Positions 1-10,393 of a DNA stretch of 64,000 bases are shown piece by piece; position 1 is the stretch's first letter, and each line of letters starts with the position of its first letter. The DNA is taken from positions 2,788,007-2,852,006 of the forward strand of contig NZ_CP065138.1 in NCBI RefSeq assembly GCF_015693305.1, written 5' to 3'. The stretch comes from Sphingobium sp. Cam5-1. GTDB lineage: Bacteria > Pseudomonadota > Alphaproteobacteria > Sphingomonadales > Sphingomonadaceae. The notes below the pieces were generated by a model, which was not told the DNA's origin, did not search any database, and worked only from the letters and a program-made list of their open reading frames with translations. Both the position numbers and the translations under genes were made by a program.

Positions 1-79
1 CCGGAATCTCCAGTGCTGGCGGCGGGATTCTGTGCCATTGTCGCGCCCGGCATCCATCAGAATGTCGGAGAGTCGAGAC

Positions 80-553
80 ATGCTCTTTCATCTTTCGATT
101 GCCGCGCATGATCCAAAGCATGTTGCGGAGGTTATCGCTGAAATGTGGCGCGGCGAGGCGCTGTATTTCCCGCCCGTGACGCCGGGCAGCTGGATCGCCA
201 TGGCTGGCGATGACCGGGGCACCGCCATAGAGGTCTATCCGATCGACACCGTCTTGCGCGAGGAGGAAGGTGATGCCGATAGCTTCGGGGAGCGGACTGG
301 CGAAACGCGTTACACCGCGACACATGCCGCGCTGGCCACGCCCCTGTCCCGCGAAGAGATCATGGCAATCGCGCAGCGGGAAGGCTGGCCCGCCAAATAT
401 CGCAAGCGTGGCGGCGTGTTCGGCGTGATCGAATTGTGGATCGAAGGGCGGCAGATGATGGAGATGCTGACGGCCGAGATGCAGGCCGAATATCTGACGG
501 CGATGACGACGGACAATTGGCGCGCGATGCTGGAAGCAGGGCCTCCCGCCTGA
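80..553 (+). CDS. hypothetical protein, 157 aa
   Basis: I do not recognise the family. The product is soluble and acidic, with no signal peptide or membrane segment. It opens MLFHLSIAAHDP and mixes short strands with an acidic middle. I chose the ATG at 80 because GGAG at 67-70 lies nine bases upstream; an in-frame ATG at 62 and a GTG at 32 lack a comparable site. The gene converges on the metallo-hydrolase gene, with one base between the stop codons. Coding potential is good, but the function is unknown. Confidence 0.6.
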   Translation: MLFHLSIAAHDPKHVAEVIAEMWRGEALYFPPVTPGSWIAMAGDDRGTAIEVYPIDTVLREEEGDADSFGERTGETRYTATHAALATPLSREEIMAIAQREGWPAKYRKRGGVFGVIELWIEGRQMMEMLTAEMQAEYLTAMTTDNWRAMLEAGPPA

Positions 554-554
554 C

Positions 555-1775
555 CTATTGCAATGCCCGGATGGCGCGTTGGTCGCATCGTTTTGGACTA
601 TGCGGCACGGCGGAATAGGCAGGCACCTGGATGGACTGGCCGATCCGCAACGGCGCAAAGCGCTGCCGCTTTATGCCTTCGCATTTCAGGAAAAGCTCCA
701 GCATGCGGGGCGGTGTGTCCCATTTTTCATAAGACAGCCGGAATGTGCCCCAGTGGATGGGAATGGCGGTCGATGCCTTGAGCTTTTCGAACACCTCGAC
801 AGCGCGCTGCGGCCCGATATGCGAGTCCGCCTCCATCTGCCCCGGCCAGAAGCGGAAAGCACCGATCGGGATCATCGCGAGGCGGATCGGGCCGAACCGC
901 GCCGCTTCGGTGGGCCATGCCATGTCGCCAGCCCCCGTGTCGCCCGCGAAGAAGATGTTGCCCGCGCGCGTTTCGATGAGGAAACTCGACCATAATGCGC
1001 GGTTGCGGTCAGTGCCCCACCGACTGCTCCAATGATGATTGCGCAGCACATGGACGCGATAGTCGGGGCAATGTTCGTAATTTTCGCACTGGATGACTGT
1101 TTGCGTCCCCAAATTTTTGAGGGCAGCCCCCGTCACGGACTGGCCCCAATCCAGCGCGATCGCCGGAATGCCATTGTCCTTCAGGATGCGATCATTGCCC
1201 AGACTGACGATGATCTTGGGCCGATCTCGTTCCCACAGCTTCTTGAGCGTGGGGATGTCCATATGGTCGTAATGATTGTGGCTGACGATGATGAGGTCGA
1301 TCTTGGGCAGATCATCCATCCGGATGCCCGGCTGCGCGACCCGCTTTGGTCCTAGCGGTGGGAAGGGGCTCGCATAGTCGGACCAGGTGGGGTCGGTAAG
1401 GATATTGATCCCCGCCGCCTGCACCAGCACCGTGGCATGGCCGACCCATGTCGCCACCATGCCGCGCGGCGCGGCGAAGGCTGGCGGGCGCGTCGGCTTT
1501 ACTGTGACCGTCAGCGGCCATTCGGGACGTTCGTCCTGACCCGTCAGCCAGCGGAGGAGAAAGCCCCGGCGGTTCGTCCCCGGAGGACCGGAAAACTCGA
1601 TCTCGCCATCGGGATTGAAGAAGTGCTCGCCGTCATAATGGCCGCTGACCGGCCCGTCATAATAGATGCGGTCGAGAAAGGGCGGGATGATCGTGATCGC
1701 AAGGCACAAGGCAATTACGAGAAACAGCAGCCCGATGCCCGCTCCGCGAAAGACTTTTCCGATGATGCGGCCCAT
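555..1775 (-). CDS. membrane-anchored metallo-beta-lactamase-fold hydrolase (NAPE-PLD/UlaG-like)
   Basis: This is a 406 aa predicted zinc hydrolase. Residues 12-31 form one hydrophobic membrane segment. The metal-binding motif HNHYDH lies at residues 166-171, and later motifs (FFAGDTG, PIHWGTF) complete the metallo-beta-lactamase fold. The order, with GHATVLVQ and NILTDP before the motif, resembles the family holding N-acyl-phosphatidylethanolamine phospholipase D and UlaG-like lactonases. The substrate cannot be told from sequence. The start at 1775 has AGGAGA just upstream; an ATG seven codons earlier lacks one. The catalytic domain probably faces the periplasm, which is inference. Confidence 0.85.
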   Translation of the reverse strand: MGRIIGKVFRGAGIGLLFLVIALCLAITIIPPFLDRIYYDGPVSGHYDGEHFFNPDGEIEFSGPPGTNRRGFLLRWLTGQDERPEWPLTVTVKPTRPPAFAAPRGMVATWVGHATVLVQAAGINILTDPTWSDYASPFPPLGPKRVAQPGIRMDDLPKIDLIIVSHNHYDHMDIPTLKKLWERDRPKIIVSLGNDRILKDNGIPAIALDWGQSVTGAALKNLGTQTVIQCENYEHCPDYRVHVLRNHHWSSRWGTDRNRALWSSFLIETRAGNIFFAGDTGAGDMAWPTEAARFGPIRLAMIPIGAFRFWPGQMEADSHIGPQRAVEVFEKLKASTAIPIHWGTFRLSYEKWDTPPRMLELFLKCEGIKRQRFAPLRIGQSIQVPAYSAVPHSPKRCDQRAIRALQ

Positions 1776-1854
1776 GCCGTCTCCTGCTTCGATCACGATG
1801 CAGGGTCATAGCCGCGATATAGCGCGGGACAAGAGTTGCTTATCCCTCGCCCTC

Positions 1855-2166
1855 TCAATGCCGCATATGCCGAAGCCAAGGCAGCAAGCGTCTTTGAAGA
1901 TCCTGCACCTCGCTATCCTCTCCTTCCAGCAAAGGGATGGCATAGGTCTCAAGATCGTCCTTCAACAGGCTTACGCTCCGGCTGGGATGATGCAGATCAA
2001 CCACTGCGCCATCGGGCATGTGCGTGGCTAGCGCGGCCATGCCGTCGCGGACGCTGGCGTAGGGGCCGTCCACTTCATAATCCTCCGCCAGCAGAAAATC
2101 GACCATCATGCCAGCCAGCAGCGGGTCATCCTCAACAATCAGGATGCGGCCGTTGGATCGTGCCAT
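1855..2166 (-). CDS. short receiver-domain protein (CheY-like, degenerate)
   Basis: This 103 aa protein begins like a response-regulator receiver: ILIVEDDPLLAG has the acidic pair at 13-14, and VVDL has the candidate phospho-acceptor Asp57. Complete receivers run to about 120 residues, with a Thr/Ser after beta-4 and a Lys after beta-5. Here the chain turns after ETYAIPLLEGED into an Arg-rich tail, and neither the Thr/Ser nor the Lys is evident. It has no output domain. Its start overlaps the stop of the diiron-protein gene by one base (TGATG), so the two are co-translated. It may be a phosphate sink, or a decayed regulator. Confidence 0.75.
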   Translation of the reverse strand: MARSNGRILIVEDDPLLAGMMVDFLLAEDYEVDGPYASVRDGMAALATHMPDGAVVDLHHPSRSVSLLKDDLETYAIPLLEGEDSEVQDLQRRLLPWLRHMRH

Positions 2167-3062
2167 CACCCTTGCTCCAGCCCGAAATGGCTACGGTAGC
2201 GGTTGAAGCAGCGCTCGCCACAGCTAAGGCGCATCAACGCGCCTTCCGCGATTGCGACGGCGCGGCGAGGGTCCTCCGCCACCAGCGGCTTGATCGCCAG
2301 CTCGTTCCAGTCGCGACTATGCTTGACGTCCAGCACCGCATGCAGATCAAAATATCGTCGCTCCGACTGGCTTAGCCCAATTCGTCGCAAGGCGCGCGCG
2401 GTGTGCGCCGATCGGCCCGGCGCGGTCAGTTCGATCGCGCCCAACGCGCCGACGCTGTGCCAGGCATAGCAGCGCTGCGTCGCCATCGCAGTCATCGCGT
2501 TAGCCAGCGCCAGGCTTTCCCAGACAGTGGTCTCGATCGTCGGCTTCAGTTCCAACGTTGTGACCAACTGCGCCAGCATGGGGCCATGCATGCCCTTTTC
2601 CTGACCGCGCCCCATTTCGTCCCAATAGTTGCGCGCAAGTTCCAGCTTGGCGGAATCGGGCAGCTTTACCTGCGTCAGGGCGACGAGATCGTCAAAGCCA
2701 GCTTCACCGGCGGCTTCCTGCGTCAGGAACCAGCGGATTTCGTCCCGCGACGCATGGTCAGCGAGCCAGGGAAACAGCGCGTCATGCTGGCCGGGGCCAG
2801 TCTGCTCCAACGCCTCGAACCATTGGATGAAGCCTTTGGGATCGGTTGGAGCCTGCGCCGCGCGGTCGCGGACTAGGGCGCGTAACTCCTCCATGAAACC
2901 GTGCTCTAGCCGCAGCATGGCTTCATCCTGACGGAACCGGCTTTCCCAATCCTCCGGATAGGATGGCGCGAGACGTTGCCGGTTCCAATGACTGAGGCGT
3001 TCCTGAAAACTTTGTTGAAGAAATTGCGATGCGCACTCGGGTGCGACGAAACGGGTAGCCAC
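2166..3062 (-). CDS. haem-oxygenase-like diiron (iron-containing redox enzyme family) protein
   Basis: This 298 aa all-alpha protein carries the metal-ligand spacing of haem-oxygenase-like diiron oxidases (HDO). Glu residues lie in LTQEAAGEAG (113-122). E149 is followed by H159 in the YWDEM...GMHG stretch. The C-terminal motif YFDLHAVLDVKH (237-248) offers D239, H241, D245 and H248. Relatives oxidise small substrates such as fatty acids or amino-acid side chains; the substrate here is unknown. I chose GTG at 3062 because AGGAGA lies eight bases upstream; a TTG eleven codons earlier is less likely. It is translationally coupled to the shortened receiver gene downstream. Confidence 0.75.
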   Translation of the reverse strand: MATRFVAPECASQFLQQSFQERLSHWNRQRLAPSYPEDWESRFRQDEAMLRLEHGFMEELRALVRDRAAQAPTDPKGFIQWFEALEQTGPGQHDALFPWLADHASRDEIRWFLTQEAAGEAGFDDLVALTQVKLPDSAKLELARNYWDEMGRGQEKGMHGPMLAQLVTTLELKPTIETTVWESLALANAMTAMATQRCYAWHSVGALGAIELTAPGRSAHTARALRRIGLSQSERRYFDLHAVLDVKHSRDWNELAIKPLVAEDPRRAVAIAEGALMRLSCGERCFNRYRSHFGLEQG

Positions 3063-3197
3063 GGAAAATACTCTCCTGATTGTACCCCTGTTCAATTCGG
3101 GGGAGAGCGTGGCGTTCCCTTCAAAATGCCTAACAGGGATCAGTATGAGGGTGTTTACGTCGATAAATGCGGGTCGACCGGGATTTTGGCAGTTCCC

Positions 3198-4235
3198 TCA
3201 ACCGCCAAGCAATTGATCGATCTCGGCCGGGCGCAGTTCCATCTGCAACTGATCACATGTGCATTGGCGCGGCGCCTTGTCCGGCCGCCAGCGCAGAAAC
3301 CTTGTGCCATGGCGAAAGCGCCCGCCGGTCACCTGATCGTAGATCACTTCCACAACCAGTTCCGGAGCTAGAGGCTCCCAGACGCTTTCCTCGCCCTTGT
3401 TCCAGCGGCTTGGCCCACCCGGTGCCTTGCCGGTGAAGCCCGAGCCTCCCGCTATCGGCTCAAGGCGTTGTAGCAGGAGGGGACGCTCATCCGCTTTAAA
3501 CCCGGAGGTGAAGCCCACATGGTTTAGCTTGCCCCCCTCATCATAGAGGCCCAGCAGCAAGGATGCGGCGCCGCGCCCATCAGCCGTGCGGCGGAAACCA
3601 CCAACCACACAGTCCGCGCTGCGATAATTTTTCATCTTCATCATCGCGCGTTCGCCGGATCGATAGGGAAGGTCCAGTTGCTTGGCGATGATCCCGTCGA
3701 GCGCGCCGCCGCTGCCTTCCAGCCAGCCGTCGGCATCCTCGATCCGCTCACTGGCAGGGGACAGAAGCAGCATCTCGGTCCCATTCTTCGCGTGAAAGCG
3801 CTTCAGCGCCTTTCGCCGTTCCCGCAACGGCGCGTCCATGAGGTCGCTCTTGCCCAGGGCGAGACAGTCGAACAGCATAAGCTGCGCCGGGGTTTCGCGG
3901 GACAGGCGCGCTATCCTGCTCTCCGCCGGGTGCAGCCGCTGCTGCAACGCATCGAAGGACGGCACGCCGTTCAGCGGCAGGATCAACTCGCCGTCCAGCA
4001 CATAGCGGCGCTCGGTCGTCGCGAGCAGTGCATCGATGATCTCCGGAAAGAAACGCGCCAATGACTTGCCGGATTTGGATCGGATGTCGGCTCGCGCTCC
4101 ATCGCGGCCCACGACCGCACGAAAGCCATCCCATTTGGGCTCATATAGCCATCCCGGCGGGGTGGGCAGTTCGGACACGAGCCGCGCCTCCATCGGCAGC
4201 GGCAAGGCCAATCCCTTGGGGTCGGCCTGCGTCAT
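3198..4235 (-). CDS. ligC: ATP-dependent DNA ligase, LigC type
   Basis: This 345 aa ligase seals nicks after forming an AMP-lysine. The adenylation motif EPKWDGFRA gives active Lys34. Later nucleotidyltransferase motifs include LDGELIL and the metal-binding region GIIAKQLD. The C-terminal third (about 230-345) is an OB-fold with the RFLRWRPDK motif of bacterial LigC and LigD ligase domains. The polymerase and nuclease domains of LigD are absent, and the length fits stand-alone LigC. No Ku gene lies in the window, so a role in end joining is only possible; base-excision or stationary-phase repair fits the neighbours. The start overlaps the xthA stop by four bases (ATGA). Confidence 0.88.
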   Translation of the reverse strand: MTQADPKGLALPLPMEARLVSELPTPPGWLYEPKWDGFRAVVGRDGARADIRSKSGKSLARFFPEIIDALLATTERRYVLDGELILPLNGVPSFDALQQRLHPAESRIARLSRETPAQLMLFDCLALGKSDLMDAPLRERRKALKRFHAKNGTEMLLLSPASERIEDADGWLEGSGGALDGIIAKQLDLPYRSGERAMMKMKNYRSADCVVGGFRRTADGRGAASLLLGLYDEGGKLNHVGFTSGFKADERPLLLQRLEPIAGGSGFTGKAPGGPSRWNKGEESVWEPLAPELVVEVIYDQVTGGRFRHGTRFLRWRPDKAPRQCTCDQLQMELRPAEIDQLLGG

Positions 4236-5020
4236 GGCTCGGCTCCACCCAAGTCGAGCGTGATGACGACCGGCGCATGATCGCTGGTCTTTTCCCAGGC
4301 GCGAGGCCGGGTATCGACCTCCGCGCTGACCAGCCTTGCGGCGGCAACCGGGTTCAGCAGCGCATGATCGATCCGCAGACCGGCATTGCGCTCAAAGGCG
4401 CCACGCCAATATTTCCAGAAGCTATAGATCACCTCATCGGGGTGTAGCTGCCGTATTGCGTCTCTCCATCCCTGATCGAGGAGGCGCTGGTAGGCGGCGC
4501 GAACCTCCGGCGCGAACAGGGCATCGTCGCGCCACCGGTCGGGCGCATACACGTCAAGGTCGGTCGGCATCACATTATAGTCGCCCGCGACGATCACCGG
4601 CGCGTCCACGTCGATGAGCGAGGCCATATGCGCGTGCAGCCGTTCGAACCAGCGGAGCTTGAAGTCGAACTTGGGGCCGGGACGGGGGTTGCCATTGGGA
4701 AGGTACAGGCAGGCTATGAGGACCCCGTTCACCGCCGCTTCGATATAGCGGCTCTGCACATCATTAGGATCGCCGGGCAATCCGCGCCGGGTTTCATGGA
4801 TGGCGCCAACCCGGCTCAGGATCGCGACGCCATTCCACCGGCTCTGCCCGTGCCAGACTGCATCATATCCCGCGTCCCGGATGGCGTGCTCAGGAAAATT
4901 CTCCTGCGGTGCTTTCAACTCCTGCAAGCATATAATGTCGGGCTCAGCTTGCTCCAGCCACCGCAGCAGCACCGGGAGGCGCCCGTTCACGCCATTCACA
5001 TTATAGGTCGCGATCCTCAT
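4232..5020 (-). CDS. xthA: exodeoxyribonuclease III / AP endonuclease
   Basis: This 262 aa enzyme of the exonuclease III family cuts DNA 5' of abasic sites and removes 3' blocking groups. Visible motifs are MRIATYNVNG at the start, LQELK (catalytic Glu), YLPNGN, GDYNVMPTDLD, RIDHALL and the C-terminal SDHAPV with the catalytic Asp-His pair. I placed the start at the ATG of MRIATYN, where the family begins; 19 codons upstream can be read but have no matching character. It overlaps the DNA ligase gene and is probably co-transcribed with it, so incision and sealing functions sit together. Confidence 0.93.
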   Translation of the reverse strand: MRIATYNVNGVNGRLPVLLRWLEQAEPDIICLQELKAPQENFPEHAIRDAGYDAVWHGQSRWNGVAILSRVGAIHETRRGLPGDPNDVQSRYIEAAVNGVLIACLYLPNGNPRPGPKFDFKLRWFERLHAHMASLIDVDAPVIVAGDYNVMPTDLDVYAPDRWRDDALFAPEVRAAYQRLLDQGWRDAIRQLHPDEVIYSFWKYWRGAFERNAGLRIDHALLNPVAAARLVSAEVDTRPRAWEKTSDHAPVVITLDLGGAEP

Positions 5021-5086
5021 GTCTTTCACAAGACGTTTCGCGTCCCGATTGGTTCGAGGGATTGCAGAAGCCCGCACAAATCAAAA

Positions 5087-5112
5087 GGCCGCCCGGCTGG
5101 TTCCGGACGGCC
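5087..5112 (-). terminator. rho-independent terminator
   Basis: Arms 5087-5096 and 5103-5112 form a ten-base GC-rich stem with one wobble pair and a six-base loop. On the minus strand the stem is followed by TTTT. It ends transcripts coming from the small ORF and the alkB operon. Confidence 0.75.
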
Positions 5113-5139
5113 TTTCCATTGTCAGCCGATTGGACGCGC

Positions 5140-5214
5140 TCAGAAGAGGCGGACCCCCGCGGCGGAGGTCAGGCTCTTCGTATTTGCCGTGATCGGCATA
5201 TGACAATGAGACAT
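5140..5214 (-). CDS. possible 24-residue small protein
   Basis: This is a tiny ORF in the gap after alkB. It reads MSHCHMPITANTKSLTSAAG and ends VRLF. The support is its setting. A near-perfect Shine-Dalgarno sequence AAGGAGGTGG lies immediately upstream with six bases before the ATG, and a strong terminator begins 27 bases after the stop. A possible promoter (TTGTTC, 17 bases, ATATCC) lies between alkB and this ORF. It has no membrane segment; the N-terminal Cys-His pattern is notable. It could be a small protein or a leader peptide. The evidence is translational signals only; no homologue is known to me. Confidence 0.45.
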   Translation of the reverse strand: MSHCHMPITANTKSLTSAAGVRLF

Positions 5215-5280
5215 CAGACCACCTCCTTTCCGTTGTTGACGATGATCGGGATATGGGTGTGTGTTTGGGGAGAACAAGGG

Positions 5281-5865
5281 TTAGGCGCGTGCCATTTCAG
5301 CGCCCTTGGCGGTCAGCGAGCGAAAGGTGATCGACCAGCGGGGTACGTCCATGCCCGCGATGCTATGCTCCCATTCATGCCGTGCTTCGCCGGACAGATG
5401 ATAGATGGATCGAGCGGTAACAGGAACGGACAGGCGGTCGAATCCCTTCGCCGTGCGTCTGCGAAAGCGCAATGTCGTGGGACTGCCCAATGAAATCCCG
5501 ATAACATGTTCGAAGACCGGCCGGTCCCTGTGCCAGCCTATGCCAGCGCCGGGATCGTATCGGATCAACAATGCCTGCACCAGGTCGGCATCTGCCACGT
5601 CGGCAAACCCGGCGGCGCGCGCCTTGATTGGTTGAAGCCATGACGGAATAGGGTCGCTTGGGCCAAAGCGGCCATTGTCAAAATCATAAGTCCACCCGAG
5701 CGATAGTGTCAGCCGCTTTCCGATCCATCCTTGAAAACGAAATGGCGACAGGGGCAGCGCGTCCATCTTCATGATGAGCATCGCTTCCTCATCGCGGGTC
5801 AGCATATCCTCGCGATAATCCAGTCCGGGGATCAGCGGCGCGTCGAACAGGCCCGGCTGCGTCAT
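5281..5865 (-). CDS. alkB: AlkB-family 2-oxoglutarate/Fe(II) dioxygenase
   Basis: This 194 aa protein is predicted to repair alkylated bases by oxidative demethylation. The iron-binding triad is visible as H112 and D114 in GWHRDRP and H167 in EWEHSI. Arginines that hold 2-oxoglutarate follow in PRWSITFRSL (R176, R182). It lacks the long N-terminal part of eukaryotic homologues and has normal bacterial size. The start at 5865 overlaps the stop of the upstream small gene by four bases (ATGA). With the nearby ligase and exonuclease III it forms a loose DNA-repair group. A role in alkylation damage is family knowledge. Confidence 0.9.
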   Translation of the reverse strand: MTQPGLFDAPLIPGLDYREDMLTRDEEAMLIMKMDALPLSPFRFQGWIGKRLTLSLGWTYDFDNGRFGPSDPIPSWLQPIKARAAGFADVADADLVQALLIRYDPGAGIGWHRDRPVFEHVIGISLGSPTTLRFRRRTAKGFDRLSVPVTARSIYHLSGEARHEWEHSIAGMDVPRWSITFRSLTAKGAEMARA

Positions 5866-6152
5866 TTTCTCTGCCGTGCGAGACGTCGCCGATTGCGGCC
5901 AACGGCTTTGCGATAATGGGCGACCGAACCGCGCATCGCGGCATCGGGGCTGGTGCCCAGATCGCCGGTCATCGCCCTCCATTGCAGCACGCCTATCGCT
6001 TCGATCTTTTCCGCGATCATGAGATGCGCTTCCCGCGCTGCGGCCGGGCTGCCTGCCAGCAGCCTGGGTATCCGGAGGCCGATCACCGTCCAGGCTTCCA
6101 GCCCCAATCGCCAGCTGTCCATGAAAAGGCTGAACGGATTCGTTTTCTGCAT
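5862..6152 (-). CDS. small helical conserved protein, phasin-like length
   Basis: This 96 aa protein has no recognised domain. It begins MQKTNPFSLFMDSWRLGLEA, looks largely alpha-helical, and ends in a strongly basic tail (RNRRRLARQRK). The spacing of hydrophobic residues recalls short phasin-like proteins that coat polymer granules, but that is only a resemblance. It lies 15 bases after the alpha/beta-hydrolase stop and overlaps alkB by four bases, so all three genes probably share one transcript. Confidence 0.6.
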   Translation of the reverse strand: MQKTNPFSLFMDSWRLGLEAWTVIGLRIPRLLAGSPAAAREAHLMIAEKIEAIGVLQWRAMTGDLGTSPDAAMRGSVAHYRKAVGRNRRRLARQRK

Positions 6153-6167
6153 GACGGGACGCTGTAG

Positions 6168-6986
6168 TTATTGCGCGAGGAAGCTCAGCAGATCGGCGTT
6201 CAACCGATCCGGCGCGGTAGCGAACAGGCCATGCGGTTCGCCATCATATTCGATTAGCTGCGCCCCCGGGATCGCGGCGGCCGCTGCTCGCCCGGTCGGA
6301 TCGATCGGCACCGTCTTGTCGCTCGTCCCATGGATGATGAGCGTCGGGACGGTGAACGCGCCCAGGTCGGGCCGGAAATCGGTTCGGCCAAAGGCGTGGA
6401 TGCAATCGATCGTAGCCTTGGGGCTGGCCATGATTGCCAGCATGAACGTCCAGTCGAGCAAGGCGCTGCTGACAGGTTTGGAAACAAGGCCGATGCCGTA
6501 GAAGGTTTTGGCGAAGGTTTGCAGGAAAGCGAAACGGTCTTCGCGCACCTGCGCCTGCATCTGGTCCAGTGCCGATTCATCGACACCGTCGGGATTACTA
6601 TCATCCTTCAGAAGATACGGCACGACAGAGCTGATAAGCGTTACCCTGTCCACCTTTGCCGAACCATGGCGCGACAGGTATCGCGCGATTTCGCCGCCTC
6701 CCATGGAAAATCCGACGAGGGAGACTTTGGGCGCGCCCACCCTATCAATGACGGCGGCGAGATCGTCCGCGAAAACGTCATAATTATAGCCATCGGCGGG
6801 ATGACCCGATTGCCCGAAACCGCGACGATCATAGGTGATTACGCGATAGCCCGACTCCAGCAGTGCAAGCGTCTGATATTCCCACATGTCGCCGGTCAGG
6901 GGCCAGCCGTGGATCAGGATTACCGGGTGGCCCGACCCCATGTCCTTCACATGGATGACATGACCTTCGCGGGTTTCGATATGCAT
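6168..6986 (-). CDS. alpha/beta hydrolase (non-haem haloperoxidase-like)
   Basis: This 272 aa protein has the alpha/beta-hydrolase fold. The nucleophile is Ser94 in GFSMGG, the acid is Asp223 in HGTSDKTVP, and the base is His252 in GEPHGLF. The oxyanion motif HGWPLTGDMW at 26-35 and the whole layout match bacterial esterases annotated as cofactor-free haloperoxidases, which also act as perhydrolases. The natural substrate is unknown. I chose the start at 6986 because AGGAG lies nine bases upstream; a much longer open frame upstream lacks that signal. An EcfG-like promoter lies at 7017-7041, pointing to control by general stress. Confidence 0.88.
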   Translation of the reverse strand: MHIETREGHVIHVKDMGSGHPVILIHGWPLTGDMWEYQTLALLESGYRVITYDRRGFGQSGHPADGYNYDVFADDLAAVIDRVGAPKVSLVGFSMGGGEIARYLSRHGSAKVDRVTLISSVVPYLLKDDSNPDGVDESALDQMQAQVREDRFAFLQTFAKTFYGIGLVSKPVSSALLDWTFMLAIMASPKATIDCIHAFGRTDFRPDLGAFTVPTLIIHGTSDKTVPIDPTGRAAAAAIPGAQLIEYDGEPHGLFATAPDRLNADLLSFLAQ

Positions 6987-7016
6987 GGGAGCCACTCCTG
7001 ATAGGGGAGTGAGGGC

Positions 7017-7041
7017 AACCGGTGGCGCGGCGCATCGTTCC
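7017..7041 (-). promoter_or_regulatory. EcfG-like general-stress promoter for the hydrolase gene
   Basis: On the minus strand GGAAC (7041-7037) is followed after exactly 16 bases by GGTT (7020-7017), close to the alphaproteobacterial sigma EcfG consensus GGAAC-N16/17-CGTT. It sits 31 bases upstream of the start codon, a sensible distance. Confidence 0.55.
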
Positions 7042-7073
7042 CTTCCCTTCCATTTCCTCGTCTTCGTCTTGCG

Positions 7074-7098
7074 GGAACAAAGCCCATTCACTCCGGTT
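7074..7098 (+). promoter_or_regulatory. EcfG-like general-stress promoter for the 7156 gene
   Basis: GGAAC at 7074-7078 and GGTT at 7095-7098 are separated by 16 bases, as in sigma EcfG promoters. The downstream gene starts 57 bases later. The divergent gene has an element with the same spacing, which strengthens both calls. Confidence 0.55.
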
Positions 7099-7155
7099 AA
7101 CAACATCTGGCGGCGGGCGTCATAAGCGGCCTTAAAAACAGGCCAAGGAGATGTC

Positions 7156-7773
7156 ATGGTGACGCTCACTCCGCTGGAAATCGGCCTTGGGCTGGTGGTC
7201 CTTGTTCTGCTGGCCGGGTTAGCCGTGCTGATCATGCGCAACCGGCAGCATGCCAATCTGCGATCGAAATTCGGGTCTGAATATGACCGCACTGTCGAGG
7301 AGGCGGGCAGCTCCCGTAAGGCGGAAGCAGAATTGCAGGAACGGGAAAAGCGCGTGGCCAGCTTTTCGCTGCGCCGCCTTTCCCCGCAGCAAACCGACAT
7401 GTTCACCGATGGCTGGATGAAGGTCCAGAACCAGTTCGTTGATGATCCTCAAGGTGCGGTGTCACGCGCTGACGTGCTGCTTACCGAGGTGATGGAGGCG
7501 CGCGGCTATCCCATCGTCGATTTCGACAGGCGTTCAGCCGACTTGTCCGTTTATCACCCGGAAGTCGTGCAGAATTATCGCTCGGCCCATGACATCGCCA
7601 TACGTCACGCACGCGGAGAGGCCGATACCGAGGATCTGCGTCAGGCGATGATCCATTATCGCGCGCTTTTTGAAGAACTGGTGCACGAACCTGGCGAACC
7701 TGACGGCATGTCCCACATGACGCGGCCCAGCCGCTTTGGCGACACGGATTATGGCCGCCGGGACCTTCATTGA
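7156..7773 (+). CDS. membrane-anchored hypothetical protein, 205 aa
   Basis: One transmembrane segment (residues 8-27) is followed by a long charged, probably coiled-coil region (about 45-75, rich in Glu, Arg and Ala) and a helical domain that ends HYRALFEELV near residue 180. The tail is polar. No enzyme motif is visible and I do not know the function. AGGAG lies five to seven bases before the ATG. The EcfG-like promoter upstream suggests a stress-induced envelope protein. A shared terminator separates it from katG. Confidence 0.75.
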   Translation: MVTLTPLEIGLGLVVLVLLAGLAVLIMRNRQHANLRSKFGSEYDRTVEEAGSSRKAEAELQEREKRVASFSLRRLSPQQTDMFTDGWMKVQNQFVDDPQGAVSRADVLLTEVMEARGYPIVDFDRRSADLSVYHPEVVQNYRSAHDIAIRHARGEADTEDLRQAMIHYRALFEELVHEPGEPDGMSHMTRPSRFGDTDYGRRDLH

Positions 7774-7787
7774 GGTTAGACGAAATT

Positions 7788-7823
7788 GGCCGCCGCAGCT
7801 TCCTCATGAAAGCTGCGGCGGCC
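7788..7823. terminator. bidirectional terminator
   Basis: A perfect 13-base stem (7788-7800 with 7811-7823) encloses a ten-base loop and is followed by TTTGTG. It lies between the convergent stops of the 7156 gene and katG and can serve both. Confidence 0.8.
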
Positions 7824-7830
7824 TTTGTGT

Positions 7831-10393
<2,563 letters not shown>

